From a virus, in the IMG/VR virus record IMGVR_UViG_3300013104_000070, positions 1 through 25,700 of that record: DNA of 25,700 nucleotides. One strand, given 5' to 3'. The notes beneath the pieces were generated by a model. That model was not told where the DNA came from, did no database searches, and saw only the letters and a program-made list of their open reading frames with translations. Shown piece after piece: positions 1 through 4,399 of the stretch. The translations under genes and the position numbers were made by a program. Every line of letters begins with the position of its first letter. Position 1 is the stretch's first letter.

Positions 1-202
1 AGTCGTACGCCGTGACCGTCGCCGAGTCGTACGCCGTGACCGTCGCCGAGTCGTACGCCGTGACCGTCGCCGAGTCGTACGCCGTGACCGTCGCCGAGTC
101 GTACGCCCTGACCGTCGCCGAGCCGGACGCCGTGACCGTCGCCGAGCCGTACGCCGTGACCGTCGCCGAGCCGTACGCCCTGACCGTCGCCGAGCCGTAC
201 GC
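1..202. repeat. 24-bp tandem repeat array within a gene
   Basis: More than eight head-to-tail 24-bp units run from the window edge to 202 (plus-strand core CGTGACCGTCGCCGAGTCGT). Units nearest the edge are essentially identical. Those from about 120 onward differ by single changes (GAGCCG for GAGTCG, CTGACC for GTGACC). The 24-bp period equals eight codons, so copy-number changes keep the frame. The array continues outside the window. Confidence 0.95.
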
Positions 203-328
203 ATCCACGTACTTGCCGTTTTCGCCGTCGATGGTCAGCCAGACTCCAGCCGGCGAAATGATGATGATCTCCGAAACGCTCTCATCCGCGAGGGCCGCGT
301 CGAGCTCGGACTGGGTTGTTACCTTCAT
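1..328 (-). CDS. Octapeptide-repeat protein, C-terminus beyond window
   Basis: The ATG at 326-328 follows a good ribosome site (AAAGGAAG) and overlaps the preceding stop as ATGA. The frame stays open to the window edge, so the gene is partial. The first ~41 residues (start MKVTTQSELDAAL, then EIIIISPAGVWLTI) form a small head. From about residue 43 the protein is a tandem octapeptide, consensus AY(G/D)SATV(T/R), at least eight copies, written in 24-bp DNA repeats. Alternating small/polar and Val/Thr residues with a regular Tyr suggest a beta-solenoid. Similar 'head plus GSATV-type repeat' proteins occur in actinobacterial phages and genomes, but I know of no proven function. The octads loosely resemble ice-nucleation repeats (GYGSTxTA). 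It is the last gene seen in the early operon. Confidence 0.8.
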   Translation of the reverse strand, partial: MKVTTQSELDAALADESVSEIIIISPAGVWLTIDGENGKYVDAYGSATVRAYGSATVTAYGSATVTASGSATVRAYDSATVTAYDSATVTAYDSATVTAYDSATVTAYD

Positions 329-486
329 GAAGGCTTCCTTTCGTGGTGCGCTTTTGCACCGAGGTAGAGGACGGTCACCATGACGGCGAAACCGGCGAGG
401 ATGGGGAGCGCGGGCCACACGAACAGGCAGCCGGCGAGAACGGTCAGGAAACCGATTGGGAAGGCGACGTGGAATGCGAGGTTCAT
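325..486 (-). CDS. Small two-helix membrane protein
   Basis: 53 aa, start MNLAFHVAFPIGF at 484-486, ending TGA at 325-327 inside the start codon of the repeat-protein gene. Nearly the whole chain is hydrophobic: helix one about residues 4-24, helix two about 26-44, then a charged tail (KAHHERKPS). The start overlaps the upstream stop by four bases (ATGA), indicating translational coupling. No family recognised. It may support the neighbouring small membrane protein at 647-883, but nothing in the sequence proves this. Confidence 0.7.
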   Translation of the reverse strand: MNLAFHVAFPIGFLTVLAGCLFVWPALPILAGFAVMVTVLYLGAKAHHERKPS

Positions 487-650
487 CCCGCATCCTCCAC
501 GTGTTCTGTTTTGCAGCGCGGGCATTCCCACGTCAGCTCGGTGAGTGATAGTTCCGGGTCGTAGTACAGTTCGGCTTCGTCGTGGTGGCCGCATGATGGG
601 CAGGTGCGCTCCCGGTAGAAGACCTGCTCCCGTTGGCCTGACGAGATCAC
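483..650 (-). CDS. Small zinc-ribbon protein
   Basis: 55 aa if the GTG at 648-650 is used. That start makes a GTGA overlap with the upstream stop, matching every junction in this operon; an in-frame ATG at 663-665 would give 60 aa but lacks a ribosome site. Two CxxC knuckles (CPSC and CPRC) are separated by about 30 residues, a rubredoxin/zinc-ribbon layout expected to bind one zinc. The segment between is acidic. Such proteins are frequent among actinophage early genes; the role (nucleic-acid or protein contact) is unknown. Confidence 0.7.
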   Translation of the reverse strand: MISSGQREQVFYRERTCPSCGHHDEAELYYDPELSLTELTWECPRCKTEHVEDAG

Positions 651-883
651 CGCGACCACACCCATGCCGCTGTGAGGCCGAACGGGACCGCGATGATGAC
701 GATGTGGAAGATGACTTCCCGCCATGACATGAACGGTTCACGTCTGCGCTGGTGACGTGCGACCGGGCGAACCTCAACCAGCGCCCGGTACGTTTCGGGG
801 CACTCGCACTGACCAACGCCGTCCCACCTGTCGAGCTGGGACAGGTCGGTGCCGGGGCGGATGTAGGTTGCGCGGCGGGTCAT
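647..883 (-). CDS. Small protein with C-terminal membrane helix
   Basis: 78 aa from the ATG at 881-883, which overlaps the preceding stop as ATGA. The N-terminal ~50 residues are soluble and contain a CEC motif and a basic stretch (RHQRRREPF). The last ~25 residues (IFHIVIIAVPFGLTAAWVW) form one transmembrane helix, so it is probably a tail-anchored inner-membrane protein. An internal ATG (MSWREV, 728-730) could give a 27-aa helix-only product but has no ribosome site. No family recognised. Confidence 0.6.
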   Translation of the reverse strand: MTRRATYIRPGTDLSQLDRWDGVGQCECPETYRALVEVRPVARHQRRREPFMSWREVIFHIVIIAVPFGLTAAWVWSR

Positions 884-1371
884 GACTCGACCCCGAACTC
901 AGCGAATAGTGCACGCAACTGCTTGCCCGTGTATCGGTGGTCGTAATAGCCGCCGTCACCCGTGTTGTCTGAGCGGATGCGGTCGAGAATCCGCCTGGCA
1001 GTCTCGGCTGCCGGTTCGAGCTTGGTGAATGGAAGCAAGGAGCGGTAGATGCCTGACATGTCGTCCGCGTCGAACGAGACCGCCACTGAACCGTCACCGT
1101 TGTTGATCCATTCGCCGTTCTTGTGGAGCGTCCACATACCCCCGTGCTGGTCGGCGTAAATCCCCGGATCTTCCGGCAGCTTCGGCTTGGCCTTCTCGAT
1201 GACGGTGAGCGTGAAGCCCTCGCGCTCAAGCACCTCGATGGGCATGTCGAAGGTGACGCACGGCACGACCAACCGAGATGTGATCTCGGACACCTTTAGC
1301 CGCCCACGAATCACCGTCTCGCCCCCGACCGCTTCCACAAGGTCGCCTTCGTTGAACTCGGCCCCGTTCAT
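880..1371 (-). CDS. Phage early protein of unknown function
   Basis: 163 aa. The start chosen is the ATG at 1369-1371 (MNGAEFNEGDLVEAV), whose ATGA overlap with the upstream stop outweighs the ATG 12 nt further upstream. The N-terminal part (GDLVEAVGGETVIRGRLKV) looks like a small beta-barrel such as those in phage 'beta barrel' proteins. The middle (about residues 70-105) is rich in Trp, Gly and Asp (GGMWTLHKNGEWINN) and shares its 'WTLHKNGEW' style with the plus-strand protein at 6821-7006. The C-terminus is a helical segment ending LRALFAEFGV. No catalytic motif seen. Confidence 0.75.
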   Translation of the reverse strand: MNGAEFNEGDLVEAVGGETVIRGRLKVSEITSRLVVPCVTFDMPIEVLEREGFTLTVIEKAKPKLPEDPGIYADQHGGMWTLHKNGEWINNGDGSVAVSFDADDMSGIYRSLLPFTKLEPAAETARRILDRIRSDNTGDGGYYDHRYTGKQLRALFAEFGVES

Positions 1372-1685
1372 GCGAGCGCCCAAACCGTTGACGCGCGACC
1401 CGACACTGTGGGGCGCACCTCATCAGACGCAACCAGCACACCCTTCTTCGCCAAATCACTTCGGCGCTTGCGAGGCGAATCAGGGTGCGTGTCATAACCG
1501 AAGAACTGCCGGTAAGCGCGCGACAACTCCTCATCCGTCATGCCACCCAAACGGGCGAACAGGAAATGCACCTGCTCTTCCACGGCAGCTCGGGTCGTGT
1601 TCGAGTCCGCCGCATCATGTGACGTTTGCGGATCGGACAAGCGCGCTCTTGCCGTGTCATCTGGCAGAATGGTTCGTGTAGACAT
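1368..1685 (-). CDS. Winged-helix-like phage DNA-binding protein
   Basis: 105 aa from the ATG at 1683-1685, preceded by a strong ribosome site (GGAAGGGAAAG). The N-terminal DPQTSHDAA motif followed by a helical region (MTDEELSRAYRQFFG...PRKRRSDLAKKGVLV) and a short C-terminal beta strand (RASTVWALA) is the layout of a family of small actinophage proteins thought to fold as winged helices: helix, recognition helix with Arg/Lys, then a wing. Likely a DNA-binding accessory or regulator of early gene expression; the target is unknown. A 7-bp hairpin sits just upstream of its ribosome site. Confidence 0.7.
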   Translation of the reverse strand: MSTRTILPDDTARARLSDPQTSHDAADSNTTRAAVEEQVHFLFARLGGMTDEELSRAYRQFFGYDTHPDSPRKRRSDLAKKGVLVASDEVRPTVSGRASTVWALA

Positions 1686-1701
1686 TTGCTTTCCCTTCCG
1701 A

Positions 1702-1722
1702 CCCCCGACTTGCACTCGGGGG
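1702..1722. other. Hairpin in the 5' leader of the winged-helix gene
   Basis: Perfect 7-bp stem CCCCCGA/TCGGGGG with a 7-nt loop, 16 nt upstream of the start codon at 1685 and just outside its ribosome site. On the plus strand it is followed by a T-rich run (GTTTGTTTTG), so it could stop antisense transcripts. On the minus strand no T run follows, so there it may only shape the leader or the 3' end of the preceding mRNA. Confidence 0.55.
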
Positions 1723-1739
1723 CCGTTTGTTTTGTGGTG

Positions 1740-2078
1740 TTAGGACTGATCTGAGCCAGCGAGGATGTCGGTGATGGCGGATAGCTGCGCGATCGAGATG
1801 TCCCGTGCGTTGCGTAGCTCGACACCGAGGGCACGAAGCGTGGCCAGTAGTGCGGTTCGCGCCTCCCGGTCCGCCCACTCATCGGGCCTGTAAATCGCCC
1901 CGCCGATGTAGCCGCCCGCATCCTCTGCGCCGCTCTCCGCGAAGAACTTCCGCTCCCGCCCGTACTGCTCGATGTAGACGAACTTGCGACCGACGCGGGA
2001 GATAACCGTCGAGAACGGCTCGCCCACGCGGTTCGGCGTGGTCACTATGACTTCCTGCCCCAGCGTGTATTTCGCCAT
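1740..2078 (-). CDS. Beta-barrel domain phage protein
   Basis: 112 aa from the ATG at 2076-2078 with ribosome site AGAAGGG. Residues 1-50 (KYTLGQEVIVTT...FSTVISRVGRKFVYIEQYGRERKFF) have the pattern of the small SH3/KOW-like beta-barrel found in actinophage 'beta barrel' proteins. Residues 75-110 form two helices (ARTALLATLRALGVEL, SIAQLSAITDIL). The same barrel-plus-helices layout recurs in many phages of this kind; the role is unproven, plausibly nucleic-acid contact. The leader resembles that of the 74-aa gene upstream (AGAAGGGnATGCC). Confidence 0.7.
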   Translation of the reverse strand: MAKYTLGQEVIVTTPNRVGEPFSTVISRVGRKFVYIEQYGRERKFFAESGAEDAGGYIGGAIYRPDEWADREARTALLATLRALGVELRNARDISIAQLSAITDILAGSDQS

Positions 2079-2180
2079 TCGGCATGCCCTTCTCTCTCTG
2101 TTGTTGTTGGTGGTTGACGCCTGGCCGGTGAGATTTGCTTGCCCCACCCATGTAGGTGAGATGAGCCCGACCAGGCTTGT

Positions 2181-2227
2181 GCCAGCGGGAGGATTCGGAC
2201 CTCCACAACCCCTTACGGCTCGCTGGC
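2181..2227 (-). ncRNA. tRNA-like acceptor/T-arm element (no D or anticodon arm)
   Basis: Read on the minus strand: GCCAGCG (2227-2221), 16 nt, a T-arm GGAGG-TCCGAAT-CCTCC (2204-2188), then CGCTGGC (2187-2181) followed by A. The 7-bp acceptor and 5-bp T-stem are perfectly paired and directly abut as in a tRNA. The T-loop has seven bases and keeps C56, A58 and the G53-C61 pair; only T55 is changed to C. The D and anticodon arms are missing and the 3' end reads ACAA, not ACCA. It may be a tRNA remnant (the 16-nt stretch resembles a class II variable arm) or a deliberate tRNA mimic. It lies 8 nt downstream of the stop at 2235. Confidence 0.45.
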
Positions 2228-2234
2228 TGCGGTG

Positions 2235-2459
2235 TTAGAAGCCGCTTGTGTAGGTGAACCCAGCGGCGTACTTGCCGATGTCGATTCCCCAGACGTTCGC
2301 GCTCTGCTTTCGCGCCTTCTCTTCTTCCGCCTTGAGCAGCTTCCTCAGCTCCCGCGATTCCTCGACGGTCAGCGACTGCTTGACGTTGACCGTGATCTTC
2401 TTCGACGCCGACGAAACCTCGGCGACGGTCTCTTCCTTGGTGCGGATGATCTTTGCCAT
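2235..2459 (-). CDS. Small charged early protein
   Basis: 74 aa, first gene after the long leader; ATG at 2457-2459 with ribosome site AGAAGGG. Residues 1-30 are Lys/Thr/Ser/Val-rich with alternating hydrophobics (KKITVNVKQSL), suggesting beta strands. Residues 31-52 (VEESRELRKLLKAEEEKARKQ) are a highly charged amphipathic helix. The C-terminus (VWGIDIGKYAAGFTYTSGF) is aromatic. No family recognised. Being first behind the boxA-bearing leader, it is likely among the most highly expressed products of this operon. Confidence 0.65.
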   Translation of the reverse strand: MAKIIRTKEETVAEVSSASKKITVNVKQSLTVEESRELRKLLKAEEEKARKQSANVWGIDIGKYAAGFTYTSGF

Positions 2460-2664
2460 GTGGCATTCCCTTCTGTTGTGCGAATCTCGCGTGCCAGTGC
2501 GCCGATCTGTGAGCGCACGCCCTGGCTGGTCAGCCCGTCCTAGTCACCCGCGGCCCCTCTAGACCCGACATGTGACCGTGTAGCAGCGCGACCGGACATG
2601 AAGCCCATGAGGAAGTCGCGCCCCCGTAAATAACTGACCCGTGATGTTGCTTGCACCCCGAGCA

Positions 2665-2690
2665 GTTCGCCCCCGCATTGCCGGGCGAAC
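2665..2690. other. Strong hairpin downstream of boxA
   Basis: Perfect 8-bp stem GTTCGCCC (2665-2672) with GGGCGAAC (2683-2690) and a 10-nt loop. No T run on either side, so it is not a classical intrinsic terminator. Its position downstream of boxA on the minus-strand transcript makes it a possible pause or processing structure. Confidence 0.5.
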
Positions 2691-2728
2691 CACCAGCCGA
2701 AGCTTGTGGGGTGTGTACTGCACGCTGT

Positions 2729-2745
2729 GGAGTTCTCAAAGAGCA
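2729..2745 (-). promoter_or_regulatory. rRNA-operon-like boxA antitermination element
   Basis: Minus-strand sequence TGCTCTTTGAGAACTCC, followed by ACAGCGTGC. Its first eight bases equal the E. coli rrn boxA core TGCTCTTT. The longer form matches, from memory, the boxA of actinobacterial rRNA leaders (TTTGAGAACTC, usually followed by AACAG). BoxA RNA is bound by NusB-NusE(S10), which helps RNA polymerase pass terminators. Placed about 270 nt before the first of eight genes, it probably supports processive transcription of the early operon. Confidence 0.6.
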
Positions 2746-2816
2746 GTCGCCCCCTTCCGTGTGGACCGGGGCCGTGGTGCGAATCGACGTGTTTTGGGTA
2801 CGCCGATTAGTGCTGG

Positions 2817-2840
2817 GGTGACCGGACTGTGAGGGTCACC
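2817..2840 (-). terminator. Hairpin after the GIY-YIG gene
   Basis: GGTGACC (2817-2823) pairs with GGTCACC (2834-2840), extendable by CTG/CAG across a mismatch, starting 14 nt past the TAA at 2855-2857. No T run follows on the minus strand, so it is at best a weak or factor-assisted terminator separating the switch genes from the boxA leader. Confidence 0.35.
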
Positions 2841-2854
2841 GCAGCTGGGGTGTG

Positions 2855-3199
2855 TTAGTAGTGCGCGCCTGTGCTGTAATCCGGCTGGGGGGTGCCGTCC
2901 AGGGAAGCGCCGAACTGCGCGCCACGGTCGCGGACAAGCTGCACGAACGGCTCGAAGTCTGCGAAGAAATACTCATTGCCCCATGCGGGGATCGACTGGT
3001 ATTTGCCGATCCAGCGCATGACCTGCTCCATATGTGGCGCGTCGGGGTGTTCCACGATGAGACTTTCCGTCATCTCCGCACCTCGATTGCGAGCCTGACC
3101 AGCAAGAGCGCGCATGCGCCGCTCGGGTGAACCGGTCATGCCGATCTTCACTACGCGGTCGGAGAATGCGACGATGTAGACGTGAGTCGGGGCGCTCAT
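2855..3199 (-). CDS. GIY-YIG (T5orf172-type) domain protein
   Basis: 114 aa; start ATGA-coupled to the upstream gene. The N-terminus VYIVAF...VVKIGMTGSPERRMRAL is a GIY-YIG signature: strand VYIV, strand VKIG, then a helix with the conserved Arg (SPERRM). A conserved-type acidic/aromatic NEYFF follows near residue 75. The size and motif spacing fit the T5orf172/Mug113-like subgroup, which is common in phages and usually stands alone. Family members are presumed nucleases, but activity is rarely shown. A role in early DNA metabolism or host DNA attack is inference. Confidence 0.8.
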   Translation of the reverse strand: MSAPTHVYIVAFSDRVVKIGMTGSPERRMRALAGQARNRGAEMTESLIVEHPDAPHMEQVMRWIGKYQSIPAWGNEYFFADFEPFVQLVRDRGAQFGASLDGTPQPDYSTGAHY

Positions 3200-3396
3200 C
3201 GTTCCTCCCGCGAGTAGGGGAGTGTTTCGAGCCAGGCGTTCAGCTCGGCTGCGAGGATGAGGCGTTTGCGGCCCGAGTAGCGGGCGGTCAGCTTCTCGTC
3301 TTTGATGGCCTGTTCAAGTGTCGGCACGGAGAGGCCAACAGCGGCGGCGGCATCCTTGATCGGATACGCGAGCGGGGCCTGGGTGGGGGAGGCCAT
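3196..3396 (-). CDS. Excisionase-like helix-turn-helix protein
   Basis: 66 aa. The sequence YPIKDAAAAVGLSVPTLEQAIKDEKLTARYSGRKRLI followed by AAELNAWLETLP has the AlpA/excisionase layout: helix-turn-helix, a two-strand wing with Arg/Lys, and a C-terminal helix containing WL. It starts at ATG 3394-3396, sharing one base with the preceding TGA (TGATG), so it is coupled to the Cro-like gene. This is one of two such proteins in the window; the other (3993-4178) lies beside the integrase. This one is probably an early regulator or a second directionality factor. Confidence 0.75.
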   Translation of the reverse strand: MASPTQAPLAYPIKDAAAAVGLSVPTLEQAIKDEKLTARYSGRKRLILAAELNAWLETLPYSREER

Positions 3397-3644
3397 CAGC
3401 CTTCAACCCCTACGCGGTTCTTCGCCCGCTTGGTCAGTTCGTAGTCGGGGACTCCCAAGAATCTGCCGATGGCTTCAAGCTCTTCCACGTAGAAAGGGCG
3501 CGTGCCTTCGAGCCTTCTGTAGAGTGTCGATGCGGAAATGCCGGTGCCGGCAGATAGCTTCTGAATGGAAACCCTCTGCCGGCCCAGCTCTGCGCGAATC
3601 TCAGCAGCGAGGCTGATTCTTCTTAGGGGGCGGTGTTGACTCAT
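3396..3644 (-). CDS. Cro-like XRE helix-turn-helix regulator
   Basis: 82 aa. Residues 10-60 carry an XRE-type HTH (AEIRAELGRQRVSIQKLSAGTGISASTLYRRLEG): helix 2 KLSAGTG, turn, recognition helix SASTLYRRL. It is divergently transcribed from the HTH gene at 3721, across a region with three operator-like sites, one covering this gene's own start codon. It heads the minus-strand early operon, which makes it the likelier Cro (lytic) partner, but the two roles could be reversed. No ribosome site is visible; a CATACT box seven nt before the ATG suggests a leaderless transcript. Confidence 0.8.
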   Translation of the reverse strand: MSQHRPLRRISLAAEIRAELGRQRVSIQKLSAGTGISASTLYRRLEGTRPFYVEELEAIGRFLGVPDYELTKRAKNRVGVEG

Positions 3645-3710
3645 GTAAGTCAGTATGACCGGTATAGGTCAACTTTGCAAGTCTTTATGAAAATTGACCT
3701 ATATGTGTCA
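3637..3710. promoter_or_regulatory. Immunity operator region with three 16-bp sites
   Basis: Three copies of an inverted-repeat site with pattern TGAC-N8-GTCA: TGACTCATGTAAGTCA (3637-3652), TGACCGGTATAGGTCA (3656-3671) and TGACCTATATGTGTCA (3695-3710). The first overlaps the start codon of the minus-strand HTH gene; the last lies just before the plus-strand HTH gene at 3721. TATAGGTCAA and TTGACCTATA also form a perfect 10-bp inverted pair across the centre. TTGCAA boxes on both strands are candidate -35 elements for the divergent promoters. The spacings of 19 and 39 bp fit dimers on one helix face or a DNA loop. Confidence 0.8.
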
Positions 3711-3720
3711 GGATGTGTGC

Positions 3721-4011
3721 ATGCCTAAAGGGACGAACACCGCGCCCGGCCCACTGACCGAGGCGATAGCTGACATCATCAACGCCCGCATGGGCGAGCT
3801 ACGCACCAACAAGTCGAGGGTCGCCGCCGCAACCGGCATCCCCCGAACCACACTGGGCCACATCATCGATGGCACCGCCGTCTACGACGTCGAGCAGCTA
3901 GACAAGGTGTGCCAGGCGTTGGGCCTCGAGATCGAGGACGTTCTGAAGCTGGGAGCGGACAGGACGCAGCACCGGGTCATTGACTCAGGCGTTCATCCCA
4001 TCACCCGGTAG
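3721..4011 (+). CDS. XRE-family HTH, probable immunity repressor
   Basis: 96 aa from ATG 3721 with ribosome site AGGA ten nt upstream. Residues 31-57 (KSRVAAATGIPRTTLGHIIDG) are a clear HTH, followed by a helical region (DVEQLDKVCQALGLEIEDVLKL) typical of short XRE repressors. There is no peptidase/dimer domain, so induction by self-cleavage is not expected. It is transcribed alone, away from the lytic operon and toward xis/int, which favours the repressor role. Its last 19 bases overlap the 3' end of the convergent xis gene, so the two transcripts are antisense to each other there. Confidence 0.8.
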   Translation: MPKGTNTAPGPLTEAIADIINARMGELRTNKSRVAAATGIPRTTLGHIIDGTAVYDVEQLDKVCQALGLEIEDVLKLGADRTQHRVIDSGVHPITR

Positions 4012-4178
4012 ATCGGGAGGCTGCCCAGCCACGTCTCGATGTCGGTTCTGAGGACAATGGCGGTGCCGTTGATGGCCCGCGCAATCAATCGCCCCTCCTG
4101 GATCGCGAGGACCACCGTTGACTTGTCAACCGAAGCCACTTCGGCTGTTTCTTTGATGGTGTATGCGACCTTGCTCAA
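3993..4178 (-). CDS. Excisionase-like HTH (probable Xis)
   Basis: 61 aa from a TTG at 4176-4178 with GGGGG upstream. The sequence YTIKETAEVASVDKSTVVLAIQEGRL, a short wing (AINGTAIVLR) and TDIETWLGSLP match the AlpA/excisionase DNA-binding fold. It lies downstream of the integrase on the same strand, the usual place for a recombination directionality factor, which would bend attP arm DNA and promote excision. A fourth operator-type site (4200-4215) sits 22 bp before its start, suggesting repression in the lysogen. It is convergent with the repressor gene. Confidence 0.75.
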   Translation of the reverse strand: MSKVAYTIKETAEVASVDKSTVVLAIQEGRLIARAINGTAIVLRTDIETWLGSLPIYRVMG

Positions 4179-4399
4179 ATCGTGCCCCCGTTAGGTATCT
4201 GACTTATGTTCGTCATTCCGTTGCTATGACCATAAGCGAAGCCACAGACAACGAAAGACCCGCCCGGCGTGACCGTGAAGGCCAGCCGGGCGGGTGAGTT
4301 CCGCGTCATTTCGCGGATGAGAGATGTTATTCTGTCGGGGTTAATGGGGACATCCGGAACTTGTTGACGTGCCCCGTAGTGGGGGTCAGTGAGCTTCAA
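4175..4399 (-). CDS. Doubtful small ORF between int and xis
   Basis: 74 codons from a TTG at 4397-4399 inside the end of the integrase gene; its TGA overlaps the xis start as TTGA. That coupling is the only argument for it. Against it: no ribosome site, no recognised motif, and a very stable 11-bp inverted repeat plus an operator and the xis promoter region all lie within it. A shorter ATG start would give 44 aa. I consider non-coding leader/terminator DNA the more likely reading. Confidence 0.3.
   Translation of the reverse strand: MKLTDPHYGARQQVPDVPINPDRITSLIREMTRNSPARLAFTVTPGGSFVVCGFAYGHSNGMTNISQIPNGGTI
4200..4215. promoter_or_regulatory. Operator-type site upstream of xis
   Basis: TGACTTATGTTCGTCA has the TGAC-N8-GTCA pattern of the three sites in the immunity region and the same length of 16 bp. 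It ends 22 bp upstream of the xis start codon on the minus strand, where a bound repressor would block transcription. About 0.4 such sites are expected by chance in the whole window at equal base use; this is the fourth within 580 bp. Confidence 0.65.
4258..4295 (-). terminator. Long hairpin between int and xis
   Basis: Perfect 11-bp inverted repeat ACCCGCCCGGC (4258-4268) / GCCGGGCGGGT (4285-4295); the 16-nt interior adds a further 5-bp stem (TGGCC/GGTCA). On the minus strand CTTTCGTTGT follows, a moderate T-rich tail typical of high-GC terminators. It would end the integrase transcript before xis, letting int be expressed without xis unless polymerase reads through or xis has its own start. 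Confidence 0.55.

Larger units (their letters stand above)
2460..2854 (-). other. 395-bp non-coding leader inside the early operon
   Basis: No credible gene: the only ORF of size (2530-2739, minus) has no ribosome site and an unlikely composition. The stretch holds a boxA-like sequence (2729-2745), an 8-bp hairpin GTTCGCCC/GGGCGAAC (2665-2690) about 40 nt further along the transcript, and a 7-bp hairpin GGTGACC/GGTCACC (2817-2840) just past the stop of the GIY-YIG gene. I see no convincing -35/-10 pair, so transcription may enter from the Cro-like gene's promoter or from an unrecognised one. Confidence 0.7.

Noticed and set aside
1-202. CRISPR-like array
   Set aside because: The 24-bp units are contiguous with no unique spacers and keep a coding frame.
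12-383. Plus-strand repeat protein (TVAESYAV octads) at the left edge
   Set aside because: Mirror reading of the minus-strand repeat gene. The minus frame has a proper ribosome site, a non-repetitive head and ATGA coupling; the plus frame has none of these.
2181-2255. Complete tRNA with anticodon CTA (amber suppressor) on the minus strand
   Set aside because: A loop TTCTAAC can be drawn, but it is the end of a coding frame (GGC TTC TAA), the stem has a mismatch, there is no D-arm and the true acceptor partner lies only 47 nt away.
2530-2739. 69-codon minus-strand ORF in the early leader
   Set aside because: No ribosome site, low-complexity composition, and it contains the boxA and hairpin elements.
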